Positions 18,186-26,155 of a stretch of DNA of 26,155 nt are shown here, in pieces (position 1 is the stretch's first letter; every line of letters begins with the position of its first letter). A program made the translations under genes and the position numbers. The stretch comes from Clarireedia homoeocarpa (taxonomy: Eukaryota > Ascomycota > Leotiomycetes > Helotiales > Rutstroemiaceae): contig LNKV01000107.1 of NCBI GenBank assembly GCA_001465935.1, forward strand, positions 106,572-132,726, given 5' to 3'. The notes beneath the pieces are model-generated. The model did not search any database, had not been told where the DNA came from, and saw nothing but the letters and a program-made list of their open reading frames with translations.

Positions 18186-21100
18186 TTATTTACTTCTTTC
18201 ACTTCGTTCATTGAGATTCGGAAAATGGAACAAGGCAGGGTTGAGACGACGAAGAGAGATATCAAGTGGCATCCCAGCCCAAGCAGTTCCAAGATTCACG
18301 TCAGCTCCATGGCGAATCAGCCGCTGAATCAAATCCAGGTTACTAGCCATAGCTGCACCGTCTAAAGCTCCTCCAGCAGTGCCACCCGGGAGATAGAATG
18401 AGTTATTTTCGTTAGTTTGTGCACCGTGAGCAATGAGTGCATCCACAGCTTCAATATTGGCGCAGTACGCGGCCGATTGTAAGGCGCTGCCAATGTCCCC
18501 GACATGTGAACTCACCTCGGCACCCGCCTTTACAAGTATTTCGATGAGATAGGCACAGTTGCCTCTATGATCATCAAGGGTTGATCCCCCAATTGTGGCA
18601 CCTCTCAGTGCATGATTGAGCTGGCTTATCGTTACCCGGTCCCTGATATAGCTCCAGATATTTCCAAACCCCTACATACCAGTTAAAGAGAGCACAAAAA
18701 TATAGCGGGCTAATATTAACATGATGATCCATTCTCTTGCTTAAAGCTAGGATTCGATAGAGCTGTAGCCAAGATCTGCAATTAGGTCGTGAAGAAAGGT
18801 CAAGTAGCTGATATCACAGGAGCGAAGAGTTGCCGCGCATCATCACTGCCGTCATCGCTGTTATAGTCCGCGTCAAGGCGAGCTGGAAAGCTTCATCTCT
18901 GGGTATCCATTCACGAAATTGATAAATATTCTCTGTGTCGACCCCATAGTGTTCATCGCCTACACTGGGGCAGAAGCTGCTGACCGTGGCCAAACCAATC
19001 AGTCCTTCGACCTTGCGTGCCAGTTCAGGATCAGGGCCACTGATAGACGAAAGAAACAACTCGGAAAAGAAAAGTCCGATCTAAGTAGCTGGTCACAGCA
19101 TCGGTGCAGTTTCTCAGCTCTGCACAATGCTCCCCAACCAACAAAGTCGCGTAGTCTAAAAGTCTGTAGGCTTGCTGTCTTCTAGCCAGGTCATCCATGC
19201 CATTGATAGGCTCGCTGAAAGCGTCAAACAAGAGATATGAGAGACAGCATTGAGTGATTTCTTCATGAGCGCTTTGATCGTCAACGTGATACCTTCTCAA
19301 ATCATCCTGTCCATTGAGAACCTCCCAGAAACTGTTCTTCTCCCTGGTGAGAAACTCCTTCGCCGAGTAATGGCATAGAGTGACTTCTTTCGTAGCTTTA
19401 TTCAGGTGAATCAATGGTGTACAGATCCTGATAAGAGCGTCTTCATCTTTAACCACCCCTTTTATATTGAGTTTATTCTCTCTGGACCTTCTGCAACACA
19501 TCTTCAGAGAGCTTCTGATCTCCCCTCATTGCACTCATACGACCATCAACAAATATTTTTACGTCTAAAGTAAAGCCTGTTAGCCATACCTGAGGAACAT
19601 TTTGAAATTCGCGTTTGATCGCGGGATCAACTCTGCTATTCACGAGGATCTTCAGTTGCCCATCTGTATATTCATACATTTGCCACAACTTTTACGCAAT
19701 CATTCCACTATCCGAGTACTCGCCAAGGCTATCAATTATCAGGAGAATCTTATCAAGATTAATAAATCCTTTTCTTATTATGTCAACCAGAGTCTGTGTA
19801 TCCGGTTGTACAAGCTGATCCACCACGTTAGATCCCATCTTCGCTCGACGATGATCAACGAGTTTCTGAGCTATGGCAGTGCTTCTGGAGCAGATTTGTG
19901 ACACCAGCCCTCTTATTATTGCGCTTAGGTTGACCGTCTCTGTATTTGTGAAGCTACAGTAGAAGAACGTAGAAGCGATATTCTCCCCAGATGTTCTGCT
20001 ATAAGAGTCGACTGTGTCGATGATGGTCGATCTATTTAAGTGTGAGTCGCGACATATATCCAACCAAGTCATCTACTTACGCTTGTATTGACTTCCCCGC
20101 TCCAGCTTTAGTCTCGTTAGTTGCCTTCATCACGCCATGGGACTAAAAACGTGTTCTTGATTAACTTAAGAATTTTCTTAATCCATAAAAAGGCCATTTT
20201 GAGGAATGGAGCCAGTCTTGGAACTGAAGGCTTTGTAGGAAGGCAAGGTTTGTCCCTTTCTGTCGCTTGTACACTCTATCAGAGCGTATTTCCCTTTCAG
20301 GATGCTTACGTGCAAGCCAAAAAAGGGCGCGGCGGATTTCGTCCTCTGTCGCCGTTGAACAGAAAGTTAGAACAGAACATATACACGCGAACATATCAAG
20401 GTCTTATACTCAACCCTCACTGCATTATTTTTTCCTCCAATATCTGCCACCAATTTATTTGATTTTTCCCCCGTGACAACTTTTGCACCGTCAATGTGCT
20501 TGACTACCTGTGCTGCGACGAGACCACCAATAAAGGATGCTGAATGACCTTAGAATTTACAACTAGAGCTAAGAAGATCCTAAAGATCCTAAGGGCTTAT
20601 ATACACTAAGGGGTCACGTGTAGTAGCGTAGATCACGTGCCTAAAGCACGTGCATATTGGCATTCCAAAGGCCTGCCCGCAACACAGGTAGTTCTTACCG
20701 GAACCCTTAGGCTTTATCGTGACGATTCCGTCCAAATCGTTACATGTGCAGTCTTGATTTCGCCTTGGTTACGAATAGGTTCAATGGACTGTTTGATGTT
20801 TTCCACTGAGCTTGCGTATCGCGCCGTGAACTTATTTTTGAAGGCGTCAAGCCACTTGAAAGGCTTCCGTTGCAAATACCAGGTAGCAACCGCAACGAAG
20901 AAATCAAAATATTCCTCATGAATCGCGGATAGCTGCATCTGCATTTTTTGTTGATTAAAGACGTTGAGCCGATCCTTAAAAACAGCAGTTCTTTTAGACA
21001 GCTCCGTCACATAGCTTGAAAGCTGTTCTGCGATTTCCCCATAGCTCACTGATGCCTGTAAAGCTGAAAATTAGACAAATGGGGGAGTTTTCACCTGGAT

Positions 21101-21217
21101 AATCATGGAAACAGCACCACAAAGAGTAGATGTATAAGCGGTTTCACTAGGGAAACACTGAAACATTTGCTTATGGGAGTCAAGTTTACGACAAAATTTC
21201 AAGGAGTTTCTTGTTTC
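18186..21217 (-). pseudogene. Decayed NLR-type gene: DUF7708-like, NACHT and ankyrin repeats
   Basis: Pieces in order on the minus strand: an N-terminal helical segment (21217-20714, with an intron before about 21054) of the DUF7708-like type; a linker near 20340-20165 with the usual RxxxGT..FL.S..FQ.WL pattern; a P-loop AGAGKS (20106-20089) followed by an intron; a Walker B-like ILLIIDSLGEYSD block; a winged-helix-like part with HYSAKEFLT (about 19380-19350); and ankyrin repeats ending at 18186. Damage: an in-frame TAA at 19694-19692 where CAA fits, a frame change near 19473 with loss of the usual linker of about 150 residues, stops before the P-loop, and foreign-looking sequence at about 20535-20660. 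Intact homologs act as STAND receptors in fungal self/non-self recognition and cell death. This copy looks dead. Confidence 0.75.
20535..20660. other. Foreign-looking patch with LTR word and three CACGTG boxes
   Basis: GCTGAATGACCTTAGAAT (20539-20556) is the reverse complement of a stretch in the Ty3-type LTR (about 16117-16134). Just downstream, CACGTG occurs at about 20624, 20635 and 20648 within 30 nt. The patch falls between the N-terminal part and the linker of the NACHT gene, so it is probably a transposon scar. Confidence 0.45.
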
Positions 21218-21464
21218 CTGACATTATAATCGAGTTAATCGGATAACTCTCTACCCTCTGTCTTTCTAGCTTTTCTCTCGAGCTAGCCTGAAAAAAAAGG
21301 AGACACTTACCTTGCTGTGTGATTCCTTCCACTCTGTAGTTGACTCACGAGATCAGTGACTCGATTCGGTGTGAACTCGCCACCGTTGATAGTTAGCTGG
21401 GCTAATTTAAATTCGGTAGCGTTGCGAAATAATTTCTGGCGTATCCAAGATTTCTCTTCCTGCG

Positions 21465-21515
21465 ACTTTTACGGGACCGGATTGCCGGGGGGCGGCAATC
21501 TGGTCGCGTAAAAGT
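21465..21515. repeat. GC-rich hairpin, 23-bp arms
   Basis: Positions 21465-21487 (ACTTTTACGGGACCGGATTG and three more bases) pair with 21493-21515 with three mismatches around a five-G loop. A second imperfect palindrome follows at 21528-21554 (ACTTAATACGGC then GCCGTAGATTAAGT). Such paired hairpins may be a terminator-like or transposon-end structure. Confidence 0.7.
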
Positions 21516-21527
21516 GTCCCTCTACCT

Positions 21528-21554
21528 ACTTAATACGGCAGCCGTAGATTAAGT
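21528..21554. repeat. Second imperfect palindrome
   Basis: ACTTAATACGGC, one A, then GCCGTAGATTAAGT. The arms pair with a two-base bulge. It lies 13 nt after the longer hairpin. Confidence 0.65.
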
Positions 21555-21699
21555 AACTTGTGGAGTCCTATTTTTTCACATGAGGTGGAGACCATGGCGG
21601 TAATGAAAGGGGGACGGGCATATGCGGGCTTAGATGGGTTTGTTGTCAGCGTTTCATGCACTCAATGCGATCTTTCACTGGAAGACCACTTTCAATTGC

Positions 21700-21921
21700 T
21701 CAGATAATGAGACCTTTGCCTTTTCCTTTCACGAGGTCAATATCACGAAAGGGCGACAAGTCACCTTTGTTGTTTGACGTTGACCGAGGACCTCTCGTGT
21801 GAGTTTTGACGAGCGCTCGCACAATTTGCTTGTGGTCTTTGGGAAGAATAAGATCATGTGAAACTGATGATAAAATACTTGATTCTGATCTATCTGAAGA
21901 ACTAACTACATGGTAAATCAA
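21700..21921 (-). pseudogene. AAA-ATPase fragment truncated before Walker A
   Basis: The frame contains DHKQIVRALVKTH and then, at the end, DLVKGKGKGLII. In fungal DUF7025/AAA proteins this GKGKGL block leads directly into the LLHGPPGVGKT Walker A loop. Here a TGA follows GLII and no P-loop is found downstream. The fragment is therefore a relic cut just before the catalytic domain. The family hydrolyses ATP; this piece cannot. Confidence 0.6.
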
Positions 21922-22053
21922 GAGGGTTTATATCCTCATTCTTGTAGCCAAAAGTGTGATTCTAGCACATTCTGTAGCTTACAAATAGAGAGATGTGGAC
22001 AACTTGGCCAGAGGAGATCATTTCTCAATTTGGGAATCCCCTCATTTCTCACA

Positions 22054-22096
22054 TAAGGTGCAAGCTCAGGGTAGCAGTAAGGTGCAAGCTCAGGGT
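22054..22096. repeat. Direct repeat of 19 bp, two copies
   Basis: TAAGGTGCAAGCTCAGGGT occurs at 22054-22072 and 22078-22096, separated by five bases. It lies next to the leader-like sequence after the partial LTR at 22126. Confidence 0.85.
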
Positions 22097-22357
22097 TCTT
22101 GGGGTTGGATACTATTCGTCGACAATGTCGGAATAGGTCTTCGCTTATTGCACAAGAGCTTTTGTGCTCAGCGGGCTTGAGGTTGGTGGGGGACCGTAGT
22201 CGCCAATATTGGGGGCTTGTTGTTCCGTCAAGGTGGCTCTGGGAGCGGGGTGCTTGGGGGCGATCAAGGAGGCCGAAAAGGGAGTCGTTGAGCGAGCCGC
22301 ACAGCGGGCCGAGAGGCAAGGAGGGCAAGCGCCAGTTGATTGTTTGACCTTAGTATA

Positions 22358-22815
22358 ATGTCTGGGTTATGGGTAGTTCCTTGGGCCAAATGAGACGTCC
22401 TCGGGCGCAGTCGACTAGTACTCGATTCTCAGCAAGCCATTTGCGTCCCAATATCACTGTATGCGTACCCAAGCGGGTGATTAAGAAGGGGGTAAATGAT
22501 TGGATACGACTATCGATCGTAAGGTTGATTAAGGTATAATGGGTGATTGGGAGCCCACCCTGGCTATTGTATCCTTTGACTCTCAAGGGCGTCTTCAAGC
22601 GTTTGATTATAGGCCTGAGACTATGATGAAGTCGTTGTAGGAAGGAAATATCAATTAAAGCAAAGCTATTTGCTCCGGAGTCAATAAGAGCCTTGGTTTG
22701 ATAGGAAACACCACTTTTTGCTAGTTTATACGGTATTGTTATATGGTTTCCTCCCATCAATTTTGTCAGGTCCAAGTATCTTATATCTCTCAAGCCACCT
22801 AGGAAGGAGTCTTTG
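22358..22815 (-). pseudogene. Retroelement aspartic protease domain, fused to LTR
   Basis: The frame holds a KALIDSGANSFALID block, the active-site D-S-G of retropepsins, and the VILGRKWLAEN flap/helix block typical of Ty3-type pol. The frame ends at 22350 with a stop that lies inside LTR-like sequence (TTATACTAAGGTCA), so the protease is cut right after PITQ and joined to LTR. Its frame differs from that of gag upstream, as expected for gag-pol frameshifting. It would normally release Gag and Pol parts from a polyprotein. Confidence 0.75.
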
Positions 22816-22876
22816 CCTAGGTGTTGTCTTTTGCTCAGTCTATTTCTTGCTGTCGGGTATGAGCAACAGTTTCAGC

Positions 22877-24306
22877 TTATACTTCCGGCGGTACGTCTTC
22901 TTCCACGATATCCTCCATAGTATCCTCGTATATTTTATACTCGACTTCTTCTACTATGTGGCGTGGGGTTTGAGTCCGAGTCTGAACAGCTGGGGAGGGG
23001 GAGCTTCGGGTAAATCCACCTGATTGAACTGGCGGGGTAGTCCTTTGACCAGGGGAGAAATGATGTAGCACGTTTGCAGGTGGGGTTGACTGTCCTGTAT
23101 GCACGGGTGGAGCGGCGACAAGGGTACTGGGTTGGCTTTGAAGTGCTTGTCAGCTCTTAGCGTATGTAGCTGCTCGGTCGCGACGACTTATTGCGGTAGC
23201 TATTGCTTTAGCAGAGGCCCGTCGGGCTTGTTTGGATGCAGTAATGCTAGTATTGTCTGCGTCGAGATACTGAAGCACTTGGATATCAGCCTCGGAGTCC
23301 TTGCTTCCAAGACGACCTATAAGGGAACGTGTTCGGTAGTCGTTATTCAGCTTCCGAATTAGGTCTTGGTGCTTATCCTCTGGGTTGTTCTTACTAGCAA
23401 TACTAGCAAGAAGCTCGAACTGCTGATAAAATAGCTCAAAGGGTTGGCCTTCGAGTTGGACAAGATAAGCGTAAGCGTCCTGGGCGCGTTGGCGTTCGGC
23501 CGGATCCGTTAAGAAGTTGGCTACTTTGTTTATTATCTGTTCGGACGTGATATTGTCTTGGATGTATAGTCCTTTACAGTAATCAAGAGCCAAGCCTTCT
23601 AACTGGTCTAGTACATAGGAACGTTTAGCGCTGTCATTAACGAAGTTGTGCTTATATTGGCTGATTCGATCTAAAATAAGCTTTCTCTATAGCCGAGCAG
23701 TGGGCTTTTTTCCGTCTGAGAGCTTGTTGGCCAAATAAGGGACCTTAAATGATATGTAGCTGGGTGCAGCTAGAGTTGTGTCGTATTGTCGTGGGGCAGG
23801 TAGTGGCGAGCTATACAGCTGACATGGGGGCAATGGTTGAGGGGTACCAGATATATCATGCTCAATGGTTGGCTGAAGCAATGATTGCTTTTCTACCTGG
23901 TTTGCCAGCGTGGCTATTCGGGTTTCCATTTGCTCAAACTTTTGCAGTAGTATAGCCATTGTAGGGTCCGGAGAGCTGGGGCCTGTAGCTGGTTCGGAAT
24001 AGCTTCTTTGAGCAGCTTTTCCTTTGCTTCGGCGACGTTTGCCTCTAGGATTGGTATTGATATTTTGGCTGAGCTGAAAGAATAGTGATGCAAGAGGGGG
24101 GGATTGATGATGAGAGTCCGAGGGGGACTTATCTCCTGCTTGGTATGATGCTTGACCGGTCTCAAGAGTATCTTGAGTGCTAAGCTGAGTATCGAGAATA
24201 GTTGTAGTGCCTTGCGAAGCACCACGAGAAGGCGAGCTGGGTGGCCCAGCCGATGTAGAACGACCTGATCGGCCTCTATTTTGAGGAGGAGGGGGTGTTC
24301 GATATA
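22877..24306 (-). pseudogene. Ty3-type gag with premature stops
   Basis: One frame runs from a Pro/Ser-rich start (about 24306) through a coiled-coil segment (LLQKFEQMETRIATLANQVE, about 23955-23896) and a capsid-like part (YLVQLEGQPFELFYQQFELL, about 23470-23411) to a Pro-rich tail (23104-22877). No zinc knuckle was seen. Stops interrupt it: TAG at 23689-23687 (CAG expected) and TGA at 23152-23150. The expected start codon appears as ATA near 24319. These changes fit RIP. In intact elements Gag forms the virus-like particle. Confidence 0.7.
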
Positions 24307-24381
24307 TTATGTCTTTTTAAAGACTTGTAGAATATATAGGTTGGTTAGGGTTTTGTGGGGGATAATACCATACGTCGACAA

Positions 24382-24705
24382 TGTCGGAATAGGTCTACTC
24401 CTACTGCTCAGAGAATCTTATTGATTCAAAGACAAGGAGGGATTGGTTTGCCAATATTATTTAGAAGGCCGTTAGCACGGCCGAAGGGGTAAGATGAGTT
24501 GTAAATAATGTGACGAGACTGCCAATTAAGACACTGAATGACCTTAGTATAATGTAACGAAAGTGATATTTCATTCTTAGAATACTAAGGTGCTGAACCT
24601 AGGTCGGTTCAGCAGCTAGCTAATATAAGAGATTTCTGCCAGGCGGTGAGGCTATAGCCTAAGGCATTAAGCCAGCGTGGCCGATTCAGGGTCGAATCGT
24701 CACAG
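24382..24705 (-). repeat. LTR of the nested retroelement
   Basis: 324 bp with TG..CA ends in minus orientation. It shares AAGGTCATTCAG and TCTCGTCACA with the LTR at 15932-16375 and its start with the LTR at 79-1. It begins exactly where the neighbouring gag frame stops: the TGA closing that frame is part of TGTGACGA. Confidence 0.65.
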
Positions 24706-25600
24706 GCAGCATAGGTTAAAGAACCAACTCGATTCTGATAAGCTTTTAATTGATGTTGGAAGTGGAGGGAATGATTGCTGAGGTGGTGCGAGTGGTCGTT
24801 GAGGGGGCATGTGTAATGGTTGCTGGGGGGCAGGCGCATGTACTGGGGCCGAGTGGGAGTGTTGCGGGAGGTTTGAGCGTGTATCCGATGGCATATATGT
24901 AGGCCTATGCTGTTTATATCTCGATGGTCGTGGAGGTTGGTCGTTCTCAGGGCTTTGTGGCTTATCCTTTGGCTGGTTATGCTCAATTGGTTCGAATGTA
25001 CTTCCAGCTTCGTAGAACGACTTTTGTGATCCAGACAGGTTGGATATTAGTTCTTTATCTCGTAGTCGCTGTAGTATATACTATGGTGTTTTCGATCTGA
25101 AAGTAAAGTTTGGGTCTCCTACTGCTCAGGCGATCTTATCCGGAGTCCATTCTGCCCATGTTTGAACAGTGGTTGCAAGTTCCAAAGCGTATTTTGAAGC
25201 TTCAGTTAATTTGACGAATATGCCGCATGAGCGAAGCACGTTCCTGAGGGTCATGCATACCCTTATCCCCGCTGCTTTGAAGCTTGTTTCGTCGAAGTCG
25301 GCGAAGTCTTCTTGGAACATTTCCCACATATCATGATCCAGTATCTCGGAGCTTTTATACTCTTCGATCTTGATATCGATATACCTCCTGATCCTGCTTT
25401 CGGCGCTTTGTTCATTGATATCTGGTGATGAAAGCAGAGGGAGTATTGGATATGATATAGTCGCCCCTGTTTGAGGGAGGCCTTGGCTAGTATCTTGTTG
25501 GGGAGGCTCTTGCTCTATGTTCTCTCCTTCTATCCGACCTCTGGATTGACCTCTTTGTTGTACGTGCTATTGTTGACTGTTGATTGGTTGATTAAATCGA
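24706..25600 (-). pseudogene. Second retroelement gag, interrupted by the LTR
   Basis: One minus-strand frame can be followed from about 25600 to 24706. It has a Gln/Pro-rich N-terminus, a helical part (WEMFQEDFADFDETSFKAAG, about 25326-25267), and a Pro/His-rich tail (HAPAPQQPLHMPPQ). In-frame stops occur at 25569-25567 (TAG), 25128-25126 (TGA) and 25083-25081 (TAG). Two fit CAG to TAG and one fits CGA to TGA. The frame is broken by the LTR at 24705. It looks like a Ty3-type gag unlike the inner one. No pol part is left in the window. Confidence 0.55.
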
Positions 25601-26155
25601 TCCTGATCTGAATTGCAAGACTGATCAGTGTGGGAAGACCCGGTACGTAGCCACGAACGTCACCCTTTTGGGACGTTTGGCTATTGTACTTATGGTCTTG
25701 ATTGATCAACTACTCTATGCTTCTATGGTAACTATTTATATGAGTGGCCCACGGAAAAGTTTTCACCCGAAGTGAGCCGAGGTAGGGCAAAATCCCGGTC
25801 GGCGACAAGTGCTCCACTTCCAATAATTGAGATTTGGGAATGCCCTCAATTTATCGATTATGGGTTCTGTGGAGAATGCTGTGGATCCCATTCTCACATG
25901 GGAATATTTTTGCGGCTTGGCGATAGGTTTCAGCGTGTAGTACACTAAATGTACAGCTTATAAGCTAATGGACTTAACACTAGGTACGAAAAGACTTGAT
26001 TCAACTGAACTGCTAGTGGTAGTGGTGGTGGTGGTGGGCTATCTACAGTGGGAAGGACTAGCTACATTTATAGGCTCTTCAGGCTTATTGCCTTAGGCCC
26101 TTCAGGCCTATTGCCTTAGGCCTCTCAAGCCTATTTGTAATCCGGATCCACGGGC
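25601..26155. other. Retroelement leader/LTR-like region with small repeats
   Basis: This lies upstream of the second gag on the minus strand, so it may be its leader or LTR. It includes a (GGT)n run at about 26017-26039 and a 22-23-bp tandem repeat (TTCAGGCTTATTGCCTTAGG, about 26078-26135, 2.5 copies). No gene is supported. Confidence 0.4.
26078..26135. repeat. Tandem repeat, 22-23 bp period
   Basis: TTCAGGCTTATTGCCTTAGG and TTCAGGCCTATTGCCTTAGG follow each other, then a third partial copy (TCTCAAGCCTATTT). It is probably part of a retroelement LTR or leader. Confidence 0.8.

Larger units (their letters stand above)
22126..24705 (-). mobile_element. Internally deleted Ty3-type retroelement: LTR, gag, protease, partial LTR
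   Basis: On the minus strand the order is an LTR (24705-24382, TGTGACGATT..CCGACA), a leader with a TGGTAT word, gag (about 24306-22877), protease (about 22815-22358), then directly a partial LTR (about 22358-22126) ending in the same CCTATTCCGACA and followed by the same leader start (TTGTCGACG). Reverse transcriptase, RNase H and integrase are missing. The first LTR interrupts a second gag at 24706, so this element is nested in another. Confidence 0.7.

Noticed and set aside
19602..19901. Plus-strand frames inside the NACHT region
   Set aside because: They are antisense to the NACHT domain and have no motif.
20625..20652. Functional E-box promoter
   Set aside because: Three CACGTG words occur, but inside a broken gene beside LTR words, so a transposon scar is the simpler reading.

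Overview
The window is nuclear DNA of a filamentous ascomycete. Genes carry short spliceosomal introns (about 45-80 nt, GT..AG with CTAAC/CTAAT-like branch sites). The gene families (UstYa/DUF3328 oxidases, NACHT-ankyrin proteins, F-box-like 'SHDQGW' proteins, Ty3-type retroelements with RIP-like stop codons) are typical of Pezizomycotina. A Leotiomycete is my guess and is not proven by the sequence.

The centre, about 3.4-13.6 kb, reads as a fungal RiPP (dikaritin, ustiloxin/phomopsin-type) biosynthetic cluster. The precursor gene (9782-10306, minus) encodes a secreted protein with seven copies of an invariant LYVWGLKK segment separated by acidic, drifting spacers of the kexin-processed kind. 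Around it are four UstYa/DUF3328-type genes: A 3393-4297 minus, B 6156-7182 minus, C 8135-9038 plus, D 12881-13603 plus. Each has an N-terminal membrane anchor and two HxxHC motifs. The cluster also holds a membrane-anchored prolyl-4-hydroxylase-like 2OG-Fe(II) oxygenase (4794-5750 plus) and a GNAT acetyltransferase (10882-11469 plus). Genes are arranged as head-to-head pairs (A/P4H, B/C, precursor/GNAT) with intergenic regions that could act as shared promoters; two of these are very AT-rich. Inferred route: ER entry, kexin cleavage at KK, oxidative cyclisation of a Tyr/Trp-containing core (YVWGL or close to it) by the UstYa-type proteins, then hydroxylation and perhaps N-acetylation. I do not recognise this core as that of a known compound.

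Left of the cluster (0-3.1 kb) are a truncated LTR at the window edge, a two-exon aegerolysin/ET79-like small protein gene (554-1019 minus), a long-armed hairpin/MITE-like element (1568-1724), and a three-exon gene for a protein with a very Cys-rich tail (2463-3094 plus).

Right of the cluster (13.6-26.2 kb) is a gene graveyard and transposon island. It contains a protein kinase pseudogene cut by a possible solo LTR, a Ty3-type LTR end, an F-box-like gene with a frameshift at an A7 run, a decayed DUF7708-like/NACHT/ankyrin NLR-type gene, an AAA-ATPase relic ending just before where Walker A is expected, and nested Ty3-type retroelements (gag-protease with pol missing, inserted in a second gag). 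Several nonsense codons there are of the C-to-T kind produced by RIP.

All splice sites were read by eye from consensus and frame continuity. Family calls rest on recognised motifs, not on a database search.
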